NCBI RefSeq assembly: GCF_029360665.1
Contig: NZ_JARDUB010000001.1
Span: 434,001-498,000, forward strand
DNA: 64,000 nucleotides
Origin: Eudoraea chungangensis
GTDB lineage: Bacteria > Bacteroidota > Bacteroidia > Flavobacteriales > Flavobacteriaceae
Reading direction: 5' to 3'
Within the stretch, counting starts at the first letter, position 1. Each line of letters opens with the position of its first letter. The notes below the pieces were generated by a model that saw only the letters and a list, made by a program, of their open reading frames with translations, searched no databases and had not been told where the DNA came from. The position numbers and the translations under genes are program-made. Positions 25,539 to 35,551 of the stretch are shown here, piece by piece.

Positions 25539-26165
25539 TTATTCTAGTAAAAGTTTCTTAAGCGCGGGGCTAAATTCTGCAGCGTATTTGCTTATTACTT
25601 TTCGATCAAAACCTTCTTCCTCCCTAATTCTTCCTAACATTTTTACCCTCGTCTTGGACAAAATTATAGATTCAGTAGTGGAGTGTGGTTCTCCGCTAAA
25701 GACTAAAGATACTCTAAAGCCTTGATTCAATAAGGTGTCTAAAGTTAGTAGGGTGTGGTTAATACTTCCAAGATAGTGTCTAGAAACCACAATTACCTGA
25801 TAATCTGGCTTTATGAGATCAAAAATAGTATCCGTGTTATTTAGGGGAACTAACAATCCGCCTGCTCCCTCTATAACAAGTGTATTGCGAGTTTCTGGTG
25901 CCTGAATTTTCTCTAAATCTATTTCAATTCCATCTATTTCGGCCGCTGCATGGGGGCTCATTGGCGTTTTTAACGCATAACTACTTGGATGAATAACAGC
26001 CGTATCACTGCTGATAAGATCGTGAACTTTATGACTGTCCGTGTAGTGTAAATCTCCAGCCTGTATGGGCTTCCAATAATCCGCTCCTAATGCCTCCACA
26101 ATAATAGAGGAGGCAATAGTTTTTCCTACTTCAGTGGAAATTCCAGTTACAAAAATACGTTTCAT
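25539..26165 (-). CDS. bioD: Dethiobiotin synthetase
   Basis: ATP-dependent carboxylation of DAPA to dethiobiotin. From the start MKRIFVTGISTEVGKT the P-loop is STEVGKT near residues 10-16; KPIQAG supplies the substrate lysine, EGAGGLLVPL is the second nucleotide or Mg2+ loop, and SRHYLGSINHTLL matches the dimer and substrate helix. 208 residues is a normal length. A frame extends 13 codons upstream, but the start at 26165 overlaps the DUF2007 stop as ATGA, which argues for translational coupling. Confidence 0.95.
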   Translation of the reverse strand: MKRIFVTGISTEVGKTIASSIIVEALGADYWKPIQAGDLHYTDSHKVHDLISSDTAVIHPSSYALKTPMSPHAAAEIDGIEIDLEKIQAPETRNTLVIEGAGGLLVPLNNTDTIFDLIKPDYQVIVVSRHYLGSINHTLLTLDTLLNQGFRVSLVFSGEPHSTTESIILSKTRVKMLGRIREEEGFDRKVISKYAAEFSPALKKLLLE

Positions 26166-26551
26166 GGAGTGGTTGGTTTGGTTATCATTTGGCATTGCAA
26201 GCATCTGTACTTTTTAGGCTCTAAGAATGGAAATAGTTTAAAAAATAAGCCTTTTCTGGCATAATAAACTTCTGATCTTTGTGCCTTGCAATTTGGGCAG
26301 CTTATTAATTTTCCATTGTTGTCCTGAGCATAACTTCGTATAGAATCATAAATATTCATCGCCTTTTCGCGGTCTTTTGAATAGACTTGTAATTTTACTC
26401 CGCCAATGGCCTGACTTATCAATGGATCTGTATTTATAGTATTTTCGTCTTTTAAGAACACAGGAATACCCTCCGATTCAAGCTTTAGCTTAATAATCTG
26501 TACGTCGGCTGGAAATTCAAACGCCCCGATTGTAAAAAACTCCTGTTTCAT
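26162..26551 (-). CDS. DUF2007 protein with C-terminal zinc ribbon, inside the biotin operon
   Basis: A 129-residue protein. The N-terminal 70 residues match DUF2007 (FTIGAFEFPADVQIIKLKLESEGIPVFLKD; GGVKLQVYSKDREKAMNIY), a small alpha/beta domain suspected of ligand sensing. The C-terminal part carries two CxxC pairs (CPNCKAQ near 84 and CLQCQM near 119), a likely zinc ribbon. It is coupled on both sides: its ATG overlaps the bioF stop (TAATG) and its stop overlaps the bioD start (ATGA). A biotin-related regulatory or scaffold role is inference from this placement. Confidence 0.82.
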   Translation of the reverse strand: MKQEFFTIGAFEFPADVQIIKLKLESEGIPVFLKDENTINTDPLISQAIGGVKLQVYSKDREKAMNIYDSIRSYAQDNNGKLISCPNCKAQRSEVYYARKGLFFKLFPFLEPKKYRCLQCQMITKPTTP

Positions 26552-27705
26552 TATATAACTTTTGACAATTCCAAAAGGACGGTCTCTATCTCCTTTTGTG
26601 TATTAAAACTATGTAAACAAAAACGGAGGCGCTCTAAACCTTTAGGAACTGTTGGGTACAAAATAGGTCTAACATCAAAGCCCTTTGTTTTCAAATGATT
26701 AGATACTTTCCTTACTTTTAAATTTCCAGAGATTACACAAGACTGAATGGCCGAAGCACTAGATAAAAAAGATTCTTCCAATTTAAAATTACAAATCTGT
26801 TTCTGAAAATAAGTTATGTTGTTAAAGAGTGTTTTACGCCTTTCCTGTCCTGCATTTGTTTGGAGGAAGTCTATAGCAGAAACAATATTTAGAATGGTAT
26901 GAGCAGGAAGAGCTGTAGTATAAATAAAACTTCTTGAGAAATTAACCAGATATGATTTCAAATTTCCAGTTCCTAGTACAGCAGCACCATGATTTCCGAG
27001 AGCTTTACCGAAGGTAATCACTACTGCAAAAATATTATCAATTAATCCAAATTCTGTTATCTTACCTAAGCCACTTGAGCCATAAAGTCCAAATGCATGG
27101 GCCTCGTCCACAACAAGTCTACAACTATATTTATTACATAACACAACTAGGTCTTTCAAATTTGGATTATCGCCATCCATTGAAAAAACAGATTCAGTGA
27201 CAACGTATAGTTCTCCACCATCATAGCGTTTTTCAATTTGGCGAAGTATTAGACTTTCAAGATGATCCAGGTCATTATGCCGGAAAGGATAGTTCTTTGC
27301 CTTCCCCAAACTAAGACCATCCCTTATACTTGCATGTACATAAGCATCATATAAAACAATATCCTCCCTCTGGGGTATTGAGGAAAAAAGTCCAATATTC
27401 GCGTCATAGCCAGAATTATATATTAATGCAGCTTCTACCTTAAACACTTTTGCTAAATACTCTTCTGAACTTGTATATAGGTTATTATTACCGCTCAATA
27501 GTCTAGAACCAGTAGAACCCATTTGACTTTCTATTGGATGATCAACATTTAAGCTTTTGTGAAAAGAGTCCCAAGATTTAGCCAATCCCAGGTAGTCATT
27601 AGAGCTAAAATCTGTCAATTTATGCACATCAGTTAGCTCACGAAATGCTCCATTATCTTTCCGCTTTTGCAACTTCTCTTCTAATTTTCTGGGAAGATTA
27701 ACCAT
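26551..27705 (-). CDS. bioF: 8-amino-7-oxononanoate synthase (KAPA synthase)
   Basis: Condenses pimeloyl thioester with L-alanine. A 384-residue alpha-oxoamine synthase: N-terminal FSSNDYLGLAK, SGYDANIGLFSSI, DEAHAFGLYGSSGLG with the PLP aspartate, and the Schiff-base lysine in FGKALGNHGAAVLG. First gene of the operon bioF-DUF2007-bioD-bioA-KAS-bioB. The start ATG lies only 4 bp past the exact -7 core, so the transcript could be nearly leaderless. Confidence 0.96.
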   Translation of the reverse strand: MVNLPRKLEEKLQKRKDNGAFRELTDVHKLTDFSSNDYLGLAKSWDSFHKSLNVDHPIESQMGSTGSRLLSGNNNLYTSSEEYLAKVFKVEAALIYNSGYDANIGLFSSIPQREDIVLYDAYVHASIRDGLSLGKAKNYPFRHNDLDHLESLILRQIEKRYDGGELYVVTESVFSMDGDNPNLKDLVVLCNKYSCRLVVDEAHAFGLYGSSGLGKITEFGLIDNIFAVVITFGKALGNHGAAVLGTGNLKSYLVNFSRSFIYTTALPAHTILNIVSAIDFLQTNAGQERRKTLFNNITYFQKQICNFKLEESFLSSASAIQSCVISGNLKVRKVSNHLKTKGFDVRPILYPTVPKGLERLRFCLHSFNTQKEIETVLLELSKVI

Positions 27706-27709
27706 AAAA

Positions 27710-27717
27710 CAAAGGTA
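27710..27717 (-). promoter_or_regulatory. Putative -7 element of the biotin operon
   Basis: The minus strand reads TACCTTTG, an exact TAnnTTTG, ending 5 bases before the bioF ATG. No TTG at the usual distance. If it is used, transcription would start at or next to the ATG. Confidence 0.42.
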
Positions 27718-27808
27718 CTACATACACCAATTAAATAGTAACCTTGCTTTAATAAACTGTGGTCTTCGTATACCTTATCCTATCTGGGTCACCAGCAAAA
27801 TTTTCTAC

Positions 27809-27839
27809 TAAAAAAAGCCATGCATAAATGCATGGCTTT
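27809..27839 (-). terminator. Terminator of atpD-atpC
   Basis: AAAGCCATGCAT and ATGCATGGCTTT form a 12-bp inverted repeat around AA. On the minus strand it is followed by a T-run and sits 20 bp after the atpC stop, separating it from bioF. Confidence 0.87.
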
Positions 27840-27859
27840 GGACTTATACTTGTTGTCTA

Positions 27860-28138
27860 TTAATCTGCTAAAACTATGAGCTTGTTATCATTGAGCTCAA
27901 TGGTGCCACTTTTAATAGGTAAACTAACTTTACCTTCTGCATCTTTTGTAAACTTGTCTGCATGAAGCTCATCCAGCTCAATATTTCCTTGAATTTTTAC
28001 CAGCCCATCCTGCAAAAGTGAGACAATGGGAGCGTGATTTTGAAGCATTTGAAATTCACCATTAACCCCTGGAACCGTTACCGATTCTACCTCACCAGAA
28101 AATAAAGTAGCCTCTGGAGATACAATTTCTAAATACAT
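27860..28138 (-). CDS. atpC: F1Fo ATP synthase epsilon subunit, short form
   Basis: A 92-residue protein with the N-terminal beta-sandwich of epsilon (MYLEIVSPEATLFSGEVESVTVPGVNGEF, the usual LP-G-E-G-F-type stretch being VPGVNGEFQMLQNHAPIVS). The C-terminal two-helix domain of E. coli epsilon (residues about 90-138), which blocks ATP hydrolysis, is absent; short epsilon forms are usual in Bacteroidota. It lies 14 bp after atpD. The other ATP synthase genes are not in this window. Confidence 0.96.
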   Translation of the reverse strand: MYLEIVSPEATLFSGEVESVTVPGVNGEFQMLQNHAPIVSLLQDGLVKIQGNIELDELHADKFTKDAEGKVSLPIKSGTIELNDNKLIVLAD

Positions 28139-28152
28139 AATTTACCTTTAAA

Positions 28153-29664
<1,512 letters not shown>

Positions 29665-29739
29665 TCAATTATTTTATATTTTTTATTTAAGCCTTATTTA
29701 GAGAACTAAAATCTATAATTAGATTGGTTTTTCCGGCTG

Positions 29740-29747
29740 CAAAGATA
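29740..29747 (-). promoter_or_regulatory. Putative -7 element of atpD-atpC
   Basis: The minus strand reads TATCTTTG, an exact TAnnTTTG, 79 bp before the atpD start. No TTG 17-23 bp upstream. Confidence 0.5.
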
Positions 29748-29793
29748 TGGTATTCCATTTGAAATAAGAATGGAATTTGGCTATTTTTTGACA

Positions 29794-29824
29794 TAAAAAA
29801 AGGCGCCCACAAAATGGCGCCTTT
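29794..29824 (-). terminator. Terminator of the TonB-dependent receptor gene
   Basis: AAAGGCGCC and GGCGCCTTT pair around a short loop; the minus strand continues into a T-run. It lies 24 bp after the receptor stop and upstream of atpD. Confidence 0.88.
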
Positions 29825-29847
29825 GTATTGTTCCACAAATACTTAGA

Positions 29848-32598
29848 TCATGGATTAATAGCCCAGGATATATAATATATAGCTCCTACCGCACCTGTTC
29901 CAATAGCAGAAAAGTATTCATCCCCCAGAATATTGGATCCCCCTATTTTAAATACAGAATTTATTCCAGGTACTGCGTAGTTCATCTGAAAATCAAAGAC
30001 GGTATAAGAAGGGAGCTGCCCGTCTGCAAATGTCGCTTCCCACAAGTAGGTATCGCTCCATCTATAATTTATATTAAAACCAAAATTTTCGAAGAGTTCC
30101 GGATTTCCAAAACTAGCTTTTACTCTATGGTTAGGAGTATTGAAAAAAGTTCTAAAATCGGGAAACTCATCTCTGTCAAAATCAAAATCGGTATAGGTAT
30201 AATTGGCACCTAAATTGAAATTTCCAAAAATTCTGAAATCTAATCCTATAGTTGCTCCCCAAGACTGAATGTCTACCGGAGCATTTGTATAGGTCTGATA
30301 ACGAAAGGCGTCACCATTTTGTAGGGCTAATAAAGAAAGTGTTCCATCCCCAGCTTCTCCGTAAAATGGCACTAGTACATCTACGTTAGAGATGAAATTC
30401 TTATACTTATTATAGTACGTACTTAAATCAACACTAAGTTTTCCCAATTGCGCTCTATATCCAGCTTCAAAGGCAGTAATTTCTTCTGGTTTTACCAAAG
30501 GTGTGTTTACGGCAGTTGGATTGCCAATATCCACAGAATTCTCGGCAAAGGCATTTTCATAGGCGGCCCTTCCAACTATATCTACAGATTCTCTGCCAGT
30601 TAATGCTCTGCCCGCATCAGACAAAGTAAAAGTTCTAACATCTCTATCCAGATTATCCGGAGCAGAACCTACAAGTATTGAACGTCCCGTGTCCAAACCA
30701 ATAAAAAGATCCTGGGTTGTGGGGTTTCTAAACCCTTGTTGTACAGAAACTCTAATATTGTGATTTCTTTTCTCTCCGGCAGTATAGGCGACTGTTAATC
30801 TGGGAGAAAAGAATCCATCAAAAAATTGGTTCTTATCATAACGCACAGAGCCGGTTAATTTTAAGCGCTCGTCTAATAATTCTTTTTGAATTTGCAAATA
30901 GGCCCCAAACTCATTATACGATATTGGACCGTCAAAATCCGTAAAGATAGTTCCCTGAGAGTTTAATACATATTCCCTAAAGGACCCTCCCACCTGAAGA
31001 TCAAAAACCTCCTTTGTTATATGGCTAAAATTGTAATTGGCATCTACATGTCTAAATTTTGTATTGTCAATAAACTTAGACCCTGTCGTAAGATCTCCAT
31101 CGGCCGTAACTCTGTTAAACGCATTTTCAAATTCTGGAGTACCGGGAATTAGCCTGCCTGTATCTGCAGTTTGTCTGGCGAAAGCATGGGCCTCCTCTTC
31201 TCCAAGCATAATTCCTGTACCTACGCCTAATCTACCACCAATATACGCCTCAGCATATTCTGTAAACCATTGGGTATCCCCTTTCCAAGATCTGTTTATA
31301 TTGATAGCCGTAAATCTTGTATCATACGAGTCTCCAGAATTCTCTGAGGTAATATATCCTCTTAAGAAAAAGTTATTATTTCTTATTTCTAATTTATGTT
31401 GCTGAAGAATAAAATTCTTTACAGAATACCTACTTGCACCCTGGTATATAGTATTTCCCCTACCTACACGACCGTTATAAACAATCTCAAAATCATTGGC
31501 AAATGGTCTGTAATAAAGTGAAAAATCACTTTTAACACTCTGCGCATTATAATTCGCTAAAACTGCCTCCTCATAGCCCGTTCTGGTAACAAAGGCGGAA
31601 CCAACTGTTCCCGATGGAAGTCCTGCTGCTGCGTCAAAGTTGAGTAGTGTTCCAACTTCATCGCCATAGACGTTTAATCCGTCGTAGTCTGGATTCACTC
31701 TGGTAGCTCCCGGGTTGGCCAAATCTTCTACACTATTTGCATGCCAATCCTCTCCCTGCAGGAAGGAAAAATTAGCTTTTATAGCAAACTTTTCACTAAA
31801 GGCGTGTGCAAATCGAATCCCAAAATCATAATATGCATTATCCCCAGCTGCTTGTTGAGAAGTAATTCCAGTTTTAAAATAAGCACTTATTCCTTGAAAG
31901 TCGAAAGGACTTTTACTGCGCATAAACAAAATTCCATTAAAAGCACCGGCACCATATAAGGCAGAAGACGCTCCTGGCAGTATCTCAACACTTTGCACTT
32001 CCAGCTCTGACATACCAACTAGATTTCCCAGTACAAAGTTTAATCCGGGTGCGGTGTTGTCCATTCCATCTACTAACTGCATAAACCTATTGTTTGCAAA
32101 TGTTGCAAACCCCCTGGTATTAATAGACTGAAAAGTTAAACTATTGGTGTTAATATCCACCCCTTTAAGATTCTGCAGTCCTCCATAAAAAGATTCTGCT
32201 GTGGTATTTTTAATATCCCTGAGGCCAAATCTTTCTACGGAAACAGGAGATTCAAAAATTCGTTCCGGTGTTCTAGAGGCTCCAATAACAACTTCGTCTA
32301 GCATGGTTTGTGATTCCATGAGAACGATATTAAAGGTTTGACTCTGTTGTGTAACCTCTTCTAAATAATCCGTATAACCAATACTAGAAATATTAATTTG
32401 AAAGGGGGGAACCTCATCTGTTTGGAGATTAAAATTACCATCGAAATCACTAACTGTACCAATGGCTTTTCCTACAATTACAATGTTAGCCCCAAGAATT
32501 GGGCTTCCATTTTCATCAACTATCTTCCCGTTTAAGGTGGTTTGGGCAAAAGATCCTATCCCAGTTAAAACACAGAAGAATAAAACAAGCTTTCTCAT
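29848..32598 (-). CDS. TonB-dependent receptor with N-terminal carboxypeptidase-regulatory-like domain
   Basis: An outer-membrane transporter of 916 residues from the chosen start, which gives a clean signal peptide (MRKLVLFFCVLTGIGSFAQ); a frame opening at 32664 would add 22 residues before it. Order: CarboxypepD_reg-like domain (about 20-105, GKIVDENGSPILGANIVIVG), plug (about 120-235, with QSVEILPGASSALYGAGAFNG), then a 22-strand-type barrel ending in YYISWAINP. The substrate is unknown; no SusD partner is adjacent, so it is not a standard polysaccharide locus. Single gene with its own terminator; a perfect palindrome lies just upstream. Confidence 0.93.
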   Translation of the reverse strand: MRKLVLFFCVLTGIGSFAQTTLNGKIVDENGSPILGANIVIVGKAIGTVSDFDGNFNLQTDEVPPFQINISSIGYTDYLEEVTQQSQTFNIVLMESQTMLDEVVIGASRTPERIFESPVSVERFGLRDIKNTTAESFYGGLQNLKGVDINTNSLTFQSINTRGFATFANNRFMQLVDGMDNTAPGLNFVLGNLVGMSELEVQSVEILPGASSALYGAGAFNGILFMRSKSPFDFQGISAYFKTGITSQQAAGDNAYYDFGIRFAHAFSEKFAIKANFSFLQGEDWHANSVEDLANPGATRVNPDYDGLNVYGDEVGTLLNFDAAAGLPSGTVGSAFVTRTGYEEAVLANYNAQSVKSDFSLYYRPFANDFEIVYNGRVGRGNTIYQGASRYSVKNFILQQHKLEIRNNNFFLRGYITSENSGDSYDTRFTAININRSWKGDTQWFTEYAEAYIGGRLGVGTGIMLGEEEAHAFARQTADTGRLIPGTPEFENAFNRVTADGDLTTGSKFIDNTKFRHVDANYNFSHITKEVFDLQVGGSFREYVLNSQGTIFTDFDGPISYNEFGAYLQIQKELLDERLKLTGSVRYDKNQFFDGFFSPRLTVAYTAGEKRNHNIRVSVQQGFRNPTTQDLFIGLDTGRSILVGSAPDNLDRDVRTFTLSDAGRALTGRESVDIVGRAAYENAFAENSVDIGNPTAVNTPLVKPEEITAFEAGYRAQLGKLSVDLSTYYNKYKNFISNVDVLVPFYGEAGDGTLSLLALQNGDAFRYQTYTNAPVDIQSWGATIGLDFRIFGNFNLGANYTYTDFDFDRDEFPDFRTFFNTPNHRVKASFGNPELFENFGFNINYRWSDTYLWEATFADGQLPSYTVFDFQMNYAVPGINSVFKIGGSNILGDEYFSAIGTGAVGAIYYISWAINP

Positions 32599-32675
32599 TC
32601 TGTAACTATATTTATAAGTTCTAAGTACCGGCAAGATACCTAAATTTTTAAAGTGAGAATGCAAATATGAAAAAA

Positions 32676-32691
32676 ATTATGCATGCATAAT
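32676..32691. promoter_or_regulatory. Perfect 16-bp palindrome, possible operator
   Basis: ATTATGCATGCATAAT is its own reverse complement. It lies in the 162-bp divergent gap, just upstream of CATATTTG on the minus strand (complement of 32662-32669, one base off TAnnTTTG), where a repressor or activator of the receptor gene could bind. No T-run suits a terminator. Role inferred. Confidence 0.4.
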
Positions 32692-32760
32692 ACTTTTTTA
32701 ATAAAAAAAGGAGGGTAGATTTCGTAATTTCATATTTATTAAGTAGTTAAGTGTATTTCT

Positions 32761-33453
32761 ATGATCAAAATTGGACTAATAGGGGGAATAGGACCTGAAT
32801 CAACTATAAAATACTATCAACTTATTATTAAACGATTTAGAGAATTAAGTAATAATAAAAGCTATCCTGAAATTATTATTAGCAGTATTGACATGACACG
32901 GATGCTAAAGTATATCTCCGAAAATAATGAGAAAGCTTTCATACGATTTATGAAAGAAAGAATAGACACATTAAAAAAAACTGGAGTTGAAAAAATATTT
33001 ATATGCTCCAATACTCCTCATGTCTTTTTTGATAATCTACAAAATCAGGTGGATATGAAACTAGTATCTATTGTTGAAGAAACTATAAACCACATAGAAT
33101 CATTAAAATTGAAAAGATGTGGTCTAATTGGCACCAAGTTTACAATGTCTAAGGGCTTTTACTCTAAAAAAAGCGAAACTAGAAATATCCATATAGTTGT
33201 TCCCAACGAAATTGAACAAGATACTATCCATGATATTTACATGAATGAATTAGTATTTAATAACCCCAATAAAAAATCAAAAGAGACCATTCTTAAAATT
33301 ATCGATAGAATGAAAAATAAAGAGAGGATTGAGGGTATAATTTTAGGAGGGACAGAACTATCCTTAATTTTAGACCAAACGGATTTTGACGAAATCAAAG
33401 TTTTAGATACTTGTCTTATCCATGTTGAGTCTATTGTAAAGGAATTAATATAA
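32761..33453 (+). CDS. Aspartate/glutamate racemase-family protein lacking both catalytic cysteines
   Basis: A 230-residue protein with the family opening MIKIGLIGGIGPESTIKYYQ and the two catalytic loops, both altered. The first loop reads ICSNTPH, so position 83 is Ser with Cys at 82; the second reads LGGTELS, so position 197 is Gly where racemases have GCTE. E. coli YgeA, as I recall, has Thr83 and Cys197; here neither is Cys. The first 240 bases are about 27% GC by my count, against about 45-48% in nearby glmS lines, and no operon partner exists. It may be a degenerate or repurposed enzyme, perhaps acquired. Confidence 0.85.
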   Translation: MIKIGLIGGIGPESTIKYYQLIIKRFRELSNNKSYPEIIISSIDMTRMLKYISENNEKAFIRFMKERIDTLKKTGVEKIFICSNTPHVFFDNLQNQVDMKLVSIVEETINHIESLKLKRCGLIGTKFTMSKGFYSKKSETRNIHIVVPNEIEQDTIHDIYMNELVFNNPNKKSKETILKIIDRMKNKERIEGIILGGTELSLILDQTDFDEIKVLDTCLIHVESIVKELI

Positions 33454-33571
33454 GATTTTGGGAGGTGTTATCTTTTTAAGTTTACTCATTATTGAGAAAT
33501 CTAAGTGACTCAATATAAGGAATTGAAAAAGCTAGTCTCTACCACTAAGAAGGTAAAAAACAGATTAAGTG

Positions 33572-33597
33572 ATAGCTTGCTCTACCTACCAAGCTAT
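33572..33597 (-). terminator. Possible weak terminator of glmS
   Basis: ATAGCTTG and CAAGCTAT pair across a 10-base loop, with the glmS stop codon inside one arm. On the minus strand a T-run follows only about 10 bases later, so termination is uncertain. Confidence 0.35.
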
Positions 33598-35441
33598 TCT
33601 ACCGTCACAGATTTGGCTAAATTCCTAGGCTGATCCACATTACATCCTCGCATAACTGCTATATGATAAGACAATAGTTGTAACGGGATAGTAGTCAATA
33701 GAGGGGTTAGACATTCGAGGGTTTCTGGTACTTCAATCACATGATCTGCCAATTCCCTTACCTGTTCATCTCCTTCCGTTACGATAGCAATTATTTTTCC
33801 CTTTCTGGATTTTATTTCTTGAATGTTGCTGACAACTTTCTCGTAATGCCCATTATTAGTTGCTATAACTATTACCGGCATTTGTTCGTCAATCAAGGCA
33901 ATTGGGCCATGTTTCATTTCAGCAGCGGGATAGCCCTCTGCGTGTATATAGCTAATTTCTTTAAGCTTTAAAGCTCCCTCAAGAGCAACTGGAAAATTAT
34001 ATCCTCTTCCTAGATAAAGACAGTTATCGGAATCTTTATACTCCTCTGAAATTATTTCCACCAAAGAATTAGATTCTAAGGCTACCTCTACTTTAGAAGG
34101 AATATTCTCTAACTCTGAAAGTATCTCATGGTACTTAGAATCGGAGAAAGCACCTTTCTCTTTTGCCAGTTTTAAAGCAATAAGGCTTAAAATAGTAATC
34201 TGTGTAGTAAAGGCTTTGGTAGAGGCAACTCCAATTTCCGGTCCAGCATGAGTATAGGCCCCTGCATGTGTTTCTCTGGCAATGGAAGAACCTACCACAT
34301 TGCAGACACCAAAGACATATGCACCCCTTTCTTTAGCCAATTTAATGGCCGCAAGCGTATCGGCAGTCTCTCCAGATTGTGAAATGGCAATTACCACATC
34401 TTTGTCCGTAATTACGGGGTTCCTATATCGGAATTCAGAGGCATATTCCACTTCAACAGGTATCCGAGCAAGATCCTCAAAAATGTATTCTGCAACTAAG
34501 CCCGCGTGCCAGGAAGTTCCACAGGCAACAATAATTATTCTTTGAGCGTTCAGAAATCTTTCAATATTTTGATCTATTCCAGCCATTTTTATTATTCCCT
34601 GCTCTACCCTTAATCTACCTCTATAGGTGTCTTTAATGGCACTAGGCTGTTCATAAATCTCTTTTAGCATGAAATGATCGTACATGCCCTTTTCTATTTC
34701 TTCAAGATTCATTTGTAACTCCTGAACCAATGGATAAGCAATGGCATCATCTTGAATCTTTCTTAATTTTATCTCTTTTCCAAGACGAATTATTGCCATT
34801 TCTTGGTCCTGTAAATAGACAGCATTGTTAGTGAACTCTATGAAAGGTGAGGCATCGGAAGCTATAAAAAACTCTTGCTGCCCTATTCCAATGGCCAAAG
34901 GACTTCCAAGCTTGGCAACGACAATTTCATCAGGCTTATTTCTGTCGAACACAGCAATGGCATAAGCACCAACCACCTGATTTAAAGCTATCTGCACTGC
35001 CTTTCCTAATAAAACATTCTCCTTCTTTTTAACCTCTTCAATAAGGTTAACTAAGACCTCAGTATCCGTATCAGAACTAAAAACATATCCTCTTTTAGAC
35101 AATTCCTTTTTAATGGTCTCATAATTTTCAATAATTCCATTGTGTATAATTACAAGATCTCCTGAATTGGAATAATGCGGATGTGAATTGGTGTCGTTTG
35201 GTATACCATGGGTAGCCCATCTGGTATGACCAATTCCTAAGGTCCCTTCTAAAGAAATACTATTCTCTGATTTTGATTTAAGATCTATAACCTTGCCCTT
35301 AGTTTTAGCAAGATTAATTTGATTTCCATCATATAAGGCAATTCCTGCACTGTCATAGCCTCTGTACTCGAGTCTTTGCAGACCTTTCATTATAATTGGA
35401 TATGCCTCTCTATGCCCTATATAACCTACTATTCCACACAT
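33594..35441 (-). CDS. glmS: Glutamine-fructose-6-phosphate aminotransferase (isomerising)
   Basis: Makes glucosamine-6-phosphate for peptidoglycan and LPS. The 615-residue protein has an N-terminal glutaminase domain starting at Cys2 (MCGIVGYIGHREAYPI; GHTRWATHG; HNGIIENY) and two SIS isomerase domains (SQSGETADTLAA; GRGYNFPVALEGALKLKE), ending in the usual PRNLAKSVTVE. No glmS ribozyme-like leader is evident: the upstream gap is 110 bp. It follows the DUF4270 gene on the same strand but has its own -7 core. Confidence 0.98.
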   Translation of the reverse strand: MCGIVGYIGHREAYPIIMKGLQRLEYRGYDSAGIALYDGNQINLAKTKGKVIDLKSKSENSISLEGTLGIGHTRWATHGIPNDTNSHPHYSNSGDLVIIHNGIIENYETIKKELSKRGYVFSSDTDTEVLVNLIEEVKKKENVLLGKAVQIALNQVVGAYAIAVFDRNKPDEIVVAKLGSPLAIGIGQQEFFIASDASPFIEFTNNAVYLQDQEMAIIRLGKEIKLRKIQDDAIAYPLVQELQMNLEEIEKGMYDHFMLKEIYEQPSAIKDTYRGRLRVEQGIIKMAGIDQNIERFLNAQRIIIVACGTSWHAGLVAEYIFEDLARIPVEVEYASEFRYRNPVITDKDVVIAISQSGETADTLAAIKLAKERGAYVFGVCNVVGSSIARETHAGAYTHAGPEIGVASTKAFTTQITILSLIALKLAKEKGAFSDSKYHEILSELENIPSKVEVALESNSLVEIISEEYKDSDNCLYLGRGYNFPVALEGALKLKEISYIHAEGYPAAEMKHGPIALIDEQMPVIVIATNNGHYEKVVSNIQEIKSRKGKIIAIVTEGDEQVRELADHVIEVPETLECLTPLLTTIPLQLLSYHIAVMRGCNVDQPRNLAKSVTVE

Positions 35442-35473
35442 AATTGTTCGATTAGATTTTCCTTAAATCAATG

Positions 35474-35481
35474 CAAATTTA
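35474..35481 (-). promoter_or_regulatory. Putative -7 element of glmS
   Basis: The minus strand reads TAAATTTG, an exact TAnnTTTG, 33 bp before the glmS start, inside the 110-bp gap after DUF4270. No TTG partner at the expected place. Confidence 0.5.
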
Positions 35482-35551
35482 AAAGAAGAAAATGAAGAAT
35501 CCACTTTTAATAGGTTATATAACGACAAAATCCTTTGTATGGTATGCCTTT

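Noticed and set aside
31037-31405. Plus-strand frame of 122 codons
   Set aside because: Antisense to the TonB receptor barrel, with no start context or family motif.
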